From Alphaproteobacteria bacterium (GTDB lineage Bacteria > Pseudomonadota > Alphaproteobacteria > Rhizobiales > Hyphomicrobiaceae): a stretch of 63,546 bases of DNA. The notes beneath the pieces are model-generated. The model made no database searches, was not told the DNA's origin, and was given only the letters and a program-made list of their open reading frames with translations. The stretch lies in NCBI GenBank assembly GCA_019137195.1, contig JAGVSR010000013.1, positions 1 through 63,546 of the forward strand. The letters are read 5' to 3'. The translations under genes were made by a program, and so were the position numbers. Shown piece by piece: positions 45,188 to 54,414 of this stretch (position 1 is the stretch's first letter; each line of letters starts with the position of its first letter).

Positions 45188-45958
45188 ATGACGACCGGCG
45201 GAACGACCAAGGCCGACTGGTATCCCGACTGCGCGATGGTGCTGGCGGCTGGCCTTGGCACGCGCATGCGCCCGCTGACCGACACGCTGCCGAAGCCGCT
45301 CGTCAGCCTCGACGGTCGCCCGCTTCTCGACCATGTGCTCGACCGCATCGCCGCCTCCGGCATCCCGCGTGCCGTGGTCAACGTCCACTACCTTGCGACC
45401 AAGATCGAGCAGCACCTCGCCTCCCGGACGACACCCGCTCTCGTCATCTCCGACGAGCGCGACGCGCTTCTCGACACTGGCGGAGGTGTTGTTCGCGCAC
45501 TCCCCCTTTTGGGCCCGAAACCGTTTCTCGTGCATAACTCCGATTCGGTCTGGATCGAGCACGGCACGAGCAATATCGCGCGGCTTGCGAAGGCCTGGGA
45601 TGGCGCGCGGATGGACGCCCTGCTCCTGCTGGCCCGGAAATCGACCAGCCTCGGCTACGAGGGCAAGGGCGACTTCGAATTGGACGTGGACGGTCGCGTC
45701 CGCCGCCGTAAAGAAAACGCCGAATCGGATTACGTCTTCACAGGTGTCTCGATCGCCCATCCCCGTCTGCTTGAGGGAATGCCGCAGGGCGCATTCTCGC
45801 TCAACCGTCCTTGGGACGATGCCATTCGCCGGGGCCGGCTTTTCGGCATCGTGCTCGACGGCATCTGGATGCACGTCGGCACCCCCGACGCGGTGGACGA
45901 CGCCGAAAGGTTGATCGCACGTGAAAGAGCAAACGCCACCCGATCGCTCGAAGGATAA
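45188..45958 (+). CDS. murU: N-acetylmuramate 1-phosphate uridylyltransferase MurU-like
   Basis: This 256-residue nucleotidyltransferase begins with the sugar-nucleotide signature MVLAAGLGTRMRPLTDTLPK followed by PLVSLDGRPLLDHVL. The metal-binding aspartate is in VHNSDSVWIEH. It would make UDP-MurNAc from MurNAc-1-phosphate, bypassing the fosfomycin-sensitive route, and it directly follows the AmgK domain that supplies the substrate. The ATG at 45188 is preferred; a TTG at 45164 is possible and has a better-spaced GGGAG. The final 38 bases overlap the GTG start of addB. Confidence 0.87.
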   Translation: MTTGGTTKADWYPDCAMVLAAGLGTRMRPLTDTLPKPLVSLDGRPLLDHVLDRIAASGIPRAVVNVHYLATKIEQHLASRTTPALVISDERDALLDTGGGVVRALPLLGPKPFLVHNSDSVWIEHGTSNIARLAKAWDGARMDALLLLARKSTSLGYEGKGDFELDVDGRVRRRKENAESDYVFTGVSIAHPRLLEGMPQGAFSLNRPWDDAIRRGRLFGIVLDGIWMHVGTPDAVDDAERLIARERANATRSLEG

Positions 45959-48900
45959 GCCGCGCATCTACACGGTGCCGGCCGGCAAGCCGTTTCTCGA
46001 TCACCTCGCCCGCGCCATCCTCGACGGCAACCTGCCCTCGCCCGGCGGAGCACCTCCCGATACTCTGGGTCTCGCAGGCGTCACACTGCTCATGCCGACG
46101 CGGCGTGCCACCCGAGCGCTGCAGGAAGCGTTCCTCGAGGTGTCGGGCGGCCGCGCCATGCTCCTGCCGGCGATCCGTCCCATCGCCGAGGGCGACGAGG
46201 AGCTGTCTCTTCTTGCCCACGGCGCTGGCCTCGTCGCTGCCGGCTCGTCGCCTGCTGGCATCCCCCCGGCCATCTCGGAGCTGCACCGCCGCCTCGCGCT
46301 CACCATGCTCGTCGAGCGATGGTCGAAGCTCGAGCGCGACAAGAAAGGCGCGTCCGACGCGCTCGACATGGAGCCGTACGCGGCCGCTGGCGCCTCGACG
46401 CCCGCTCAGGCCGCTCAGCTCGCCAAGGAGCTCGGCCAGCTCATGGACATGGTCGAGACCGAGGGCGCGAGCTTCGACAGGCTCACGGACCTCGTGCCCG
46501 AGACCTATGCCGAGCACTGGCAGAAAACGCTGGGCTTCCTCAGGATCGTGACCGAGTACTGGCCCGCCTATCTTGCCGAGCAGACGTTGATACCGCCTGC
46601 CGAACGGCGCAACCGCCTCATCGAGGCCGAGGCCGTGCGGCTCGCCTCCCTGCCGCCCGCAGGTCCCATGATCGTCGCCGGAGTGACGGGGTCCATCCCC
46701 GCCACAGTCGGCCTCATGAAGGCGGTGCTCAGCCTGCCGAACGGGGCTATCGTGCTTCCCGCGCTCGACACCGCGCTCGATGAGGAGAGCTGGCAGCGGA
46801 TCGTACCAGACCATCCTGAGCATCCGCAGTTCGGCTTGAAGAAGCTGCTCGATGGCCTCGGCTTGACGCGCGCCGACGTCGCGGTGCTGCCGGGCGCCGA
46901 GCCCGATGGCATAGGGATGGCCCGCCAGCAGGTCATCAGCGAGGCCTTGCGCCCGTCCGCCACCACGGGCCTGTGGCACGCCTTCACGCGCGCGACGAGC
47001 GCTGAGACCATGTCTCGCGCGCTCGACGGCGTGAGCCTCATCGAGGCGCCCGGCGCCCAGGACGAGGCAGAGGCGGTCGCATTGATCCTGCGCCAAGCCG
47101 CCGAGACCCCGGGGCTCACCGCCGCGCTCGTCTCGCCCGACCGACTGCTCGCGCGCCGCGTCGCAGTCCGCCTCGAGAGCTGGGGCATCCGTGTCGACGA
47201 CTCGGCCGGCCGTCCCTTCGCCAAGACGGTGCCTGGCGCGTTTCTCAACCTGGTGATCGAGGCCATCGCCAAGGACTTTGCCCCGGCCGCGACTATGGCG
47301 CTCCTGAAGCACCCCCTGACCCGGCTCGGGCTCGATCCCTTCTCCGTCCGCCGCGCCGCGCGCGCGCTCGAGATCGCCGTCTTCCGGGCGCCGTATCTGG
47401 GCGTAGGCATCGACGGCGTCGACGAGGCGCTCGAGCGCGCGGCCCGTGACGTGAAGGCAGGATCCGGCAACCGCCGTCACGGCGCTGTGCGCCGTCTGTG
47501 GCCCGCCGACTGGGACGCTGCGCGCGATCTGGTGCAGCGTCTTCGCGCGGCGGCAGCGCCGCTGGCGAAACTGTTTGCCGATCCGGCGCCGCAGTCCTTG
47601 CGCGCTTTCGCGGCCGCTCATTCTGCAGCGGCCGAAGGCATCGCCGCCCTGCCCGAAGGCTCATCCGACGCCGACAAGACCGCCGAGCTCTGGCGCGGCG
47701 AAGCCGGCGAGACGGCACACACGTTCTTCCAGGGCCTCGCCGACGAGACGCTGCCCGAGCTCATGATTTCGCGCCATGACTATCCGGATCTCTATCGTAG
47801 CCTGCTCGGTGCCGAGAACGTCCGCCCGCGCGTGCCCGTGCATCCTCGCCTCTCAATCTGGGGCCCTTTCGAGGCCCGCCTGCAGCAGCCGGACATCGTC
47901 ATCCTCGGCTCGCTCAACGACGGCACCTGGCCCGAGAACGCCGATCCCGGGCCGTGGCTCAACCGGCCCATGCGCCAGGGCTTGGGCCTGCCGTCGCCCG
48001 AGGAGAAGACCGGGTATGCCGCCCACGACTTCGCGACGCTCCTCGGCGCGCCGTGCGTGGTCCTGACGCGCGCCGAGAAGGTGAACGGTGTGCCGGCCGT
48101 GCCCTCGCGCTGGCTATTGCGCCTCGAGGCACTGCTCGCCGGCATGGGGCTCGACAACGCGCTCGAGCCGAAGGTGCCCTGGCTCGGCTGGGCCCGCCAT
48201 CGCGATCACGTCACGGCCCCGCAATCGATCGCACGGCCGGAGCCGCGTCCGTCGGTCGACCTGCGCCCGCGCAAGATGTCGGTTTCCGAGGTCGAGACCT
48301 GGATCTCGAACCCCTATGCGATCTTCGCCCGCAAGATCCTTGCCCTTGAGCCGCTCGATGCGCTCGGCTTGCCGCCCTCGCCCTCGCTCCGCGGCAGCAT
48401 CATTCACGAGGCCCTTTCCCGCTTCGCCCGGGCATATCCTGACAACCTTCCCGCCAATGCGGAGGCCGAGCTCGTGCGCCTCGCCGCAGGCGTGCTCGAC
48501 GAGTATGCCGCCCATCCCCGTGTTGCAGCGTTCTGGGTGCCGCGCTTCCGGCGCTTCGCCGCCTGGTTCGCCGAGACCGAGCCCGCTCGCCGCGCGGCGG
48601 GCGGCACGGTCGTCGCCGAGACCTCGGGCAGGCTCGTCTTCGAAGCGCCAGGCGGGCCGTTCGAGCTCACCGCGCGCGCCGACCGCATAGACGTTACGCC
48701 TGACGGTCTCGTCGTCACCGACTACAAGACCGGCGCCATTCCGGCCGGAAGCGCCGTCGCCGACGGCATCGCGCCCCAGCTCCCGCTCGAGGCCGCCATC
48801 GCGCTGGGACTCGAGGACAAGGCTGGCTTCACGGGCGTGAAGTCCGGGCCCGTCACGTCGCTTCGCTACATCCGTGCCTCCGGTGCCGAACCGCCGGGCG

Positions 48901-49109
48901 AGGAGAAGGCGGTCAAGTGCGACGACATCGCGGCCCTTGCTCGCGCCCAGCTCGACGGCTTGAAACGCCTCGTCGCGCGCTTCGACGATGTCGCCACGCC
49001 GTATGAGCCCGTGCGTCGGGGGCGCTTCAAGTACGACTACGACGAGTTTGCGCACCTCGCCCGTGTCGCCGAGTGGGGTGCTGCACGCGGCGGCGACGGC
49101 GAGACGTAG
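45921..49109 (+). CDS. addB: Double-strand break repair protein AddB
   Basis: AddB is the non-translocating partner of AddA in the AddAB helicase-nuclease that processes broken DNA ends for RecA. The 1062-residue product is the alphaproteobacterial type. VTLLMPTRRATRALQEAFLE lies near the N-terminus, DIVILGSLNDGTWPENADPG is a conserved mid-protein stretch, and the C-terminal PD-(D/E)XK nuclease has GSIIHEALSRF and LVVTDYKTGAIP. The GTG at 45921 lies inside the end of murU, ten bases after GAAAGG. addA follows 14 bases after the stop. Confidence 0.93.
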   Translation: MKEQTPPDRSKDKPRIYTVPAGKPFLDHLARAILDGNLPSPGGAPPDTLGLAGVTLLMPTRRATRALQEAFLEVSGGRAMLLPAIRPIAEGDEELSLLAHGAGLVAAGSSPAGIPPAISELHRRLALTMLVERWSKLERDKKGASDALDMEPYAAAGASTPAQAAQLAKELGQLMDMVETEGASFDRLTDLVPETYAEHWQKTLGFLRIVTEYWPAYLAEQTLIPPAERRNRLIEAEAVRLASLPPAGPMIVAGVTGSIPATVGLMKAVLSLPNGAIVLPALDTALDEESWQRIVPDHPEHPQFGLKKLLDGLGLTRADVAVLPGAEPDGIGMARQQVISEALRPSATTGLWHAFTRATSAETMSRALDGVSLIEAPGAQDEAEAVALILRQAAETPGLTAALVSPDRLLARRVAVRLESWGIRVDDSAGRPFAKTVPGAFLNLVIEAIAKDFAPAATMALLKHPLTRLGLDPFSVRRAARALEIAVFRAPYLGVGIDGVDEALERAARDVKAGSGNRRHGAVRRLWPADWDAARDLVQRLRAAAAPLAKLFADPAPQSLRAFAAAHSAAAEGIAALPEGSSDADKTAELWRGEAGETAHTFFQGLADETLPELMISRHDYPDLYRSLLGAENVRPRVPVHPRLSIWGPFEARLQQPDIVILGSLNDGTWPENADPGPWLNRPMRQGLGLPSPEEKTGYAAHDFATLLGAPCVVLTRAEKVNGVPAVPSRWLLRLEALLAGMGLDNALEPKVPWLGWARHRDHVTAPQSIARPEPRPSVDLRPRKMSVSEVETWISNPYAIFARKILALEPLDALGLPPSPSLRGSIIHEALSRFARAYPDNLPANAEAELVRLAAGVLDEYAAHPRVAAFWVPRFRRFAAWFAETEPARRAAGGTVVAETSGRLVFEAPGGPFELTARADRIDVTPDGLVVTDYKTGAIPAGSAVADGIAPQLPLEAAIALGLEDKAGFTGVKSGPVTSLRYIRASGAEPPGEEKAVKCDDIAALARAQLDGLKRLVARFDDVATPYEPVRRGRFKYDYDEFAHLARVAEWGAARGGDGET

Positions 49110-49123
49110 AAGGCGGCACGCTC

Positions 49124-52100
49124 ATGTCCATGCACGCTCTCAATCACGATGTCGCCGCGGCGCTCGAACGAACCAACCGCGCGCAGGCCAGCGCGTCCGA
49201 TCCCTCAGCCTCCGTATGGGTCAGCGCCAACGCCGGCACGGGCAAGACTCACGTGCTCACCAACCGCGTGCTGCGCATCCTCATCGCCGGCACGCCGCCC
49301 GAGCGCATTCTCTGCCTTACCTATACCAAGGCCGCCGCCGCCGAGATGTCGAAGCGCGTGTTCAAGGTGCTCGGCGAGTGGGTGACGGCCGCGCCGGCCG
49401 TTCTCGAGGCCAAGCTGGCGAGGCTTCTCAAGCGCACGCCGACCGGCGAGGAGACGGACCGCGCGCGCACGCTCTTTGCCCGCGCCATCGAGACCCCGGG
49501 CGGGCTCAAGGTCCAGACCATCCATGCCTTCTCTGAGCGCCTGCTGCAGCGCTTCCCGCTCGAGGCCGGCGTTCCGCCGGGCTTCCTGATCCTGGAGGAC
49601 GAGGCCGCCCGGACGCTGCGATCCGAGGCGACGGACGTTGTGCTCGCCCGCGCCACGAGCGATGCTGCCTCGCCTCTGGCCTTGGCGCTCGATGCCGCCA
49701 TCGCCTACGCCGCCGGCGACCAGTTCGACGAGGTGCTCACGGAGGCGCTCCGATATCGCCCGTGGCTCGCCGAGATTCCGCGTCTGGAAAGGAACGGCCT
49801 GTCCGGCTTCGACGTCTGGGCAGACATCTTGCGGCGCCATCTCGGCGTCCGCCAGCACGCCACGTCTGGCGCCATCGAAGCCGAGATGTCAGACGTCGTG
49901 CGTAGCGACGATCTCGCATCGGCTGTGCATGTTCTGTCCGGAGGCGGCAAGACGGACGCGAAGCTCGCCGCCGTCGCCGATGCCGCGCACAAGGCGCCTT
50001 CGCCGGCCGCGCGCGTTGCACGCCTCGAAGCCTTGTTTCTCACCGGCGAAGGCGAGCCGCGCAAGACTCTGATGACGAAGGCGCTCGCGGCCGAGCATCC
50101 CGAGCTCGCCGAGCGCCTAGGCCGCGCCCAGGACCGCTTCGCGGGGCTCGCCAGGGAGCGCGCGGGCGCGACTGTGCTCGAGGCGACACTCGCCCTGACG
50201 CGGATCGCGGAGGCCGTGCTGCAGGAATACACGGAGGCCAAGGCTCGCCGCGCCGCCCTCGACTTCGACGACCTCATCGCGCGCACCGCGAGCCTGCTCG
50301 CGACCCAGGGCTCGCCCGACTGGGTGCTCTTCAAGCTCGACGGCGGACTAGACCACATCCTCGTCGACGAAAGTCAGGACACGAGCCCGGAGCAGTGGCG
50401 TATCGTCGGCGCGCTCGCTGAGGAGTTCTTCGCCGGCACCGGCGCACGCGAGGAGCCGCGCTCGCTGTTCGCGGTCGGAGACGAGAAGCAGTCGATCTAC
50501 TCCTTCCAGGGTGCGGCACCGAGAATGTTCGCTTCCATGGGCGACGAGTTCGCCCGGCGAGCGACGCGAGCTGGCGTGACCTGGCGGCGCATTCCGCTGG
50601 ATCTTTCGTTCCGCACCGTCGAGCCCGTGCTCGGCGCCGTCGACCGCGTGTTCGCCGATTCCGTATCGACGCCAGGCGTCACCGCCCGGGGCGGCGCTGT
50701 CCGACACGTAGCCAAGCGTGCCGGATCTGCCGGCATCGTCGAGCTGTGGCCGACCGAGGTCCACGACGAGCCCGCCCACTCCGACACCTGGTCGCCTCTA
50801 GACGAGACACCGCCCGCGAGTCCCGTCGCGCGGTTGGCGGATCGCATCGCCAAGACCATCGAGCGCTGGCTCGAGACCGGGGAGCGTCTCGCCTCTGAGG
50901 ACCGCACGATCAGGCCTGGCGACATTCTCGTTCTGGTTCGCAAGCGCAGGCCCTTCGCCGATGCCATGGTCAGCGCCTTGAAGGCCCGTGGCGTGCCGGT
51001 GGCCGGCGCCGACCGCATCGCCCTCGTCGATCAGATCGCAGTGCAGGACTTGATGGCACTCGGCGATTTCCTCACTCTTCCCGAGGATGACCTTGCGCTC
51101 GCCAGCGTCTTGAAGAGCCCGCTCGTCGCCATCGACGACGAGGCGCTCATGGGTTTCGCGCCTGGCCGCAAGGGTACGCTGTGGAAGGCCCTGCTCGACA
51201 ACGTCGCAGCATCGCCGCTGCTGGCCGGGGCGGCGGCGACCCTGAAGCGCTGGCGCAAAGCGGCCGACTTCGCACCGCCCTACGAGTTTTTCTCGAGCAT
51301 CCTCGACAAGGACGGCGGCCGTCAGCGCCTCCTCGCCCGTCTCGGTCCCGACGCCGCTGACCCGATCGACGAGTTCTTGAACCTTGCCCTCACGTATGAC
51401 GACAGCGAGCCACCGTCGCTGACCGGCTTCCTCGCCTGGCTCCGCTCCGGGACCCGCGAGATCAAGCGCGACATGGAGCATGGCCGCGACGAGGTTCGCG
51501 TCATGACCGTGCATGGTGCCAAAGGCCTGGAGGCGCCCATCGTGTTCCTGCCCGACACCTGCGGTGGTCGGGGCAAGGGCGGCGTGCGTGGCGGCCCTCT
51601 GAAGGTCACCGGCCTCGACATGCCGGTCGGCGCCCCGGACGCGTTCGTCTGGCCGGTCAAGGGCACCTCGCGCCTCGAGTCCGTCGCCGCCGCCCGCAAC
51701 GCCGTCGAGGAGGCCGACGCCGAGGAGCGCGACCGACTTCTCTACGTCGCCATGACCCGCGCCCGCGACCGGCTCTACGTAGCGGGCTTCGAGGGTAGGA
51801 ACGGCCGCGAGCAGGGCTGTTGGTACGACATGATCGAGGGTGCGCTGGCGCCCGTCCTCGAGACCGTCACGCTCGCTGACGGCACGGCCGTGCGCCGCTG
51901 GTCCTGCCCACAGACGGCCGGGACCGAGCCGTCGAGCCGCGAGCTTTCGACGGCGGCAATCGCCGAGGCGCTTCCGTCTTGGGCCACCCACAACGCGCCC
52001 CGCGAGCCGCAGCTTACTGTCCCCCTCGCTCCCTCGCGCCTCGCTCCGTATGAGATGGACGAGACCGGTGAGCCGACCGCGGCGCCGCGCAGCGAGCCGG

Positions 52101-52702
52101 CTGCGCTCGCCGAGCCTCCGATCTTGCCGCCGGGCGGCCCGTCTGATCAGAGCCGCTTCCTGCGCGGCACGCTGACCCATGCGCTTCTCGAGCACCTGCC
52201 GTCGATCGACGCCGCGTTGCGGCCCAAGGCGGCCAAGGTCTTCGTCGCCGAGCGCGGCCGAGCGCTTTCGGCCCGCGTGCGCGCGAGCGTCGTCGCCGAG
52301 TCCCTCGCCGTGCTCGACCACCCGACCTTCGCGCCACTGTTCGGGCCCGAGAGCCGGGCTGAGGTGCCGATTGTGGCAGAAATTCCGCGCCCGAAAGGCT
52401 CCGGCCCGGCGTTGCGGCTGACCGGGCAAATCGACCGTCTGGCCATCGTCGGCGGCACCGTCCTCATCGTCGATTACAAGACCAATCGCCCGCCGCCCCG
52501 CGACCCGCAGGCCGTGTCGGACGTATACCTCTACCAGCTCGCGGCTTACGCGCTGGCGCTCGGCACCATCTTCCCGGGCTCCCCCGTCCGGGCCGCCCTA
52601 CTGTGGACCTGCGACGCTCGGCTGATGGAGATTCCGCCCGAGTTGCTCGAGCGCTATATGACCCAGGTCTGGACCCTCGATCCGTCGAGCCTTGACGCAT
52701 GA
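49124..52702 (+). CDS. addA: Double-strand break repair helicase-nuclease AddA
   Basis: AddA is the UvrD-like helicase and nuclease subunit. The 1192-residue protein has Walker A VSANAGTGKTHVLTNRVLRI, motif Ia LCLTYTKAAAAEM, motif II ILVDESQDTSPEQW, motif III VGDEKQSIYSFQGA, and motif V-VI VMTVHGAKGLEAPIVFLPD with LLYVAMTRARDRLYVAG. The C-terminal nuclease shows FLRGTLTHALLEHLP and VLIVDYKTNRPPP. The start at 49124 (MSMHALNH) or a second ATG two codons later are both possible. It is cotranscribed with addB; trxA follows after 85 bases. Confidence 0.95.
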   Translation: MSMHALNHDVAAALERTNRAQASASDPSASVWVSANAGTGKTHVLTNRVLRILIAGTPPERILCLTYTKAAAAEMSKRVFKVLGEWVTAAPAVLEAKLARLLKRTPTGEETDRARTLFARAIETPGGLKVQTIHAFSERLLQRFPLEAGVPPGFLILEDEAARTLRSEATDVVLARATSDAASPLALALDAAIAYAAGDQFDEVLTEALRYRPWLAEIPRLERNGLSGFDVWADILRRHLGVRQHATSGAIEAEMSDVVRSDDLASAVHVLSGGGKTDAKLAAVADAAHKAPSPAARVARLEALFLTGEGEPRKTLMTKALAAEHPELAERLGRAQDRFAGLARERAGATVLEATLALTRIAEAVLQEYTEAKARRAALDFDDLIARTASLLATQGSPDWVLFKLDGGLDHILVDESQDTSPEQWRIVGALAEEFFAGTGAREEPRSLFAVGDEKQSIYSFQGAAPRMFASMGDEFARRATRAGVTWRRIPLDLSFRTVEPVLGAVDRVFADSVSTPGVTARGGAVRHVAKRAGSAGIVELWPTEVHDEPAHSDTWSPLDETPPASPVARLADRIAKTIERWLETGERLASEDRTIRPGDILVLVRKRRPFADAMVSALKARGVPVAGADRIALVDQIAVQDLMALGDFLTLPEDDLALASVLKSPLVAIDDEALMGFAPGRKGTLWKALLDNVAASPLLAGAAATLKRWRKAADFAPPYEFFSSILDKDGGRQRLLARLGPDAADPIDEFLNLALTYDDSEPPSLTGFLAWLRSGTREIKRDMEHGRDEVRVMTVHGAKGLEAPIVFLPDTCGGRGKGGVRGGPLKVTGLDMPVGAPDAFVWPVKGTSRLESVAAARNAVEEADAEERDRLLYVAMTRARDRLYVAGFEGRNGREQGCWYDMIEGALAPVLETVTLADGTAVRRWSCPQTAGTEPSSRELSTAAIAEALPSWATHNAPREPQLTVPLAPSRLAPYEMDETGEPTAAPRSEPAALAEPPILPPGGPSDQSRFLRGTLTHALLEHLPSIDAALRPKAAKVFVAERGRALSARVRASVVAESLAVLDHPTFAPLFGPESRAEVPIVAEIPRPKGSGPALRLTGQIDRLAIVGGTVLIVDYKTNRPPPRDPQAVSDVYLYQLAAYALALGTIFPGSPVRAALLWTCDARLMEIPPELLERYMTQVWTLDPSSLDA

Positions 52703-52787
52703 GCCGGCCATTCCTACTTGTTCGGTCCACGACAAAAAGCGAGTCTCGCCGCCAAGCGGGCCGCGTTCATCCCTCGAGGAGAAAACC

Positions 52788-53120
52788 ATGAGTGCCGCCG
52801 CACAAGTCTCTGATAAGACGTTCGAAACCGAGGTCCTGAAGGCCACGGAGCCGGTCCTCGTGGACTTCTTCGCGGAATGGTGCGGGCCCTGCAAGGCGAT
52901 GGCACCGGCGCTCGACGCGGTCGCGGCCGAGATGAAGGGCAAGATCAAGGTGGTCAAGGTCGACGTCGACCAGAACCCTGGAATCACTCAGCAATTTGCG
53001 ATCCAGGCGATGCCCACGCTGATGATCTTCAAGGGTGGCAAGATCGCCGCCAAGCACACGGGGGCCATGGTCCAGAAGCGGAGCCTCGAGGACTGGGTGA
53101 AGAAGACCATCGTCGCCTGA
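52788..53120 (+). CDS. trxA: Thioredoxin
   Basis: Thioredoxin is a cytoplasmic disulfide reductase, kept reduced by TrxB. The 110-residue length is standard. The active site WCGPC (cysteines 32 and 35) follows VDFFAE, and the cis-proline is in QAMPTLMIFKGG. The start at 52788 has GAGGAG six bases upstream. It ends the divL-to-trxA block. A hairpin about 90 bases downstream may terminate transcription. Confidence 0.97.
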   Translation: MSAAAQVSDKTFETEVLKATEPVLVDFFAEWCGPCKAMAPALDAVAAEMKGKIKVVKVDVDQNPGITQQFAIQAMPTLMIFKGGKIAAKHTGAMVQKRSLEDWVKKTIVA

Positions 53121-53211
53121 TCCCTCGACGTCGGACGCGGACGAGCCTCGTAACGCCTGGAGCATCTTCCGGCGAGCCGGCTTAGGATTCGTCGCGGAGC
53201 GGGTGTTCGAA

Positions 53212-53244
53212 CAAGGGACCGGAGCGGCGTTCCGCGGTCCCTTG
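53212..53244 (+). terminator. Hairpin after trxA
   Basis: CAAGGGACC (53212-53220) pairs perfectly with GGTCCCTTG (53236-53244), and the inside can form GCGG/CCGC with a three-base bulge. No T run follows, so it may be a weak terminator or a palindromic element. The rest of 53121-53408 shows no gene. Confidence 0.4.
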
Positions 53245-53408
53245 AACGCGACCCGTTCCGGTCTCGCGTGGGACTTCCGGCGTGCCGGCACTGCGGCCGA
53301 GTATCGAGCTAACGCGTGGCTGAGGCAGCAAAATTGAGCCTCGGCCTTGCCTCGGCGTCATGGAACGGCTTCAATGGCCCACAGTCCGTAGACCGCCGAG
53401 AGCCCCAA

Positions 53409-53840
53409 ATGATCCGCTCCATGCTCGCCGCCTTGACCCTGACGCTCGCCGCATGGGCGACTGGCGCTCACGCCGAGGAGACGACACCGACCACGTTCGT
53501 CTGCGAGTTCAAGATCGGCTCGACTTGGGGCTACGACGCCGGCAAATTCACTGCCAAGGAGCCGGCACCGCTCACCTTCGAGCTCGACAACGTCGACCTA
53601 GATGCCCAGCACGCGAATCTGAAGACCGGCGCCGCGGGGCAGACGGGCACCATCGCCATCGCTCGCGCATTGGGCGCCAACCATTTCCTCGAGGTCGCGA
53701 CCGAGGGGTTCTGGAACATCACGACCATCTACGACAAGGACCCCGCGACCGGCCTCTACCCGGCCGTCCACTCGCGCCATACCGGCCTCGTCGGCCAGCC
53801 CGTGTTCGCCCAGTACGCGGGCACCTGCGCCGGCAAGTGA
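53409..53840 (+). CDS. Hypothetical secreted protein
   Basis: This 143-residue protein begins with a clear signal peptide (MIRSMLAALTLTLAAWATGA, cleaved after AHA). The mature part contains two cysteines (TTFVCEF near its start and GTCAGK at the end), which could form a disulfide joining the ends of a small beta-rich domain (TFELDNVDLDAQ, GTIAIARALG, FWNITTIYDKD). I do not recognise a family. The ATG at 53409 is preferred as the start of the signal peptide. It stands alone between trxA and the DUF6394 gene. Confidence 0.72.
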   Translation: MIRSMLAALTLTLAAWATGAHAEETTPTTFVCEFKIGSTWGYDAGKFTAKEPAPLTFELDNVDLDAQHANLKTGAAGQTGTIAIARALGANHFLEVATEGFWNITTIYDKDPATGLYPAVHSRHTGLVGQPVFAQYAGTCAGK

Positions 53841-54032
53841 CCGGGGCGCGTGGGGGCGGCGCCTCATCGTCTCGCCTCCCCGCTCCGTCCACTCACCCTC
53901 TGCGTAGAGAGAGTGTGTGGTGCGGGAGGTGAAGCGGCGCCGTCACGTCTTGGTTTGCGGTTGATCTCACTCAACATCCCTAGAGCCGCGACGGTTCAAC
54001 ATAAGCAAGAGCAGTATTGAAGCGAGCAACAT

Positions 54033-54413
54033 ATGAATCTCGAGAAGGTCATCTTCGGCTTCTTCATCCTTCTCGCCGCGACATTGAATTTCGGCTTCGT
54101 CTATGGCGACATCTCGAACCCCGAGCTGCACAACCACTGGGAGCTGTTCGCGACCATCGTCGTGAACCTCATTGCCACGGTCTTGAAGTTCGGCGACCGC
54201 ACACACATTGGCGCAGTGCATCTGGCTTCCAGCCTCGTTGCGCTGTTGCAGCTCATTGCGGCGGCTTTCGTGTGGTTCTTCGCCACGCAGAACGGCAGCT
54301 CGATCCCGATCTCGACGTTTGCCAGCATCATCTCGCTTTCGGCTGGTGCGCTTCTCGCCAACATCGTGTCCGTCGTGATCATGATTGCGGACACTACGAT
54401 CCAGAGGCGCTGA
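54033..54413 (+). CDS. DUF6394-like small membrane protein
   Basis: This 126-residue protein has about four hydrophobic segments, starting NLEKVIFGFFILLAATLNFG and including LFATIVVNLIATVLKFGDRT, ASSLVALLQLIAAAFVWFF and LLANIVSVVIMIADT. It resembles the DUF6394 family, which is often beside potassium-channel genes. The next gene, a K+ channel, starts one base after this stop, so translation is coupled. It may be an accessory subunit of the channel; that is inferred from position. Confidence 0.75.
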   Translation: MNLEKVIFGFFILLAATLNFGFVYGDISNPELHNHWELFATIVVNLIATVLKFGDRTHIGAVHLASSLVALLQLIAAAFVWFFATQNGSSIPISTFASIISLSAGALLANIVSVVIMIADTTIQRR

Positions 54414-54414
54414 C

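Noticed and set aside
45801-47621. 606-codon minus-strand frame opposite murU and addB
   Set aside because: It overlaps two well-supported genes and has no motif.
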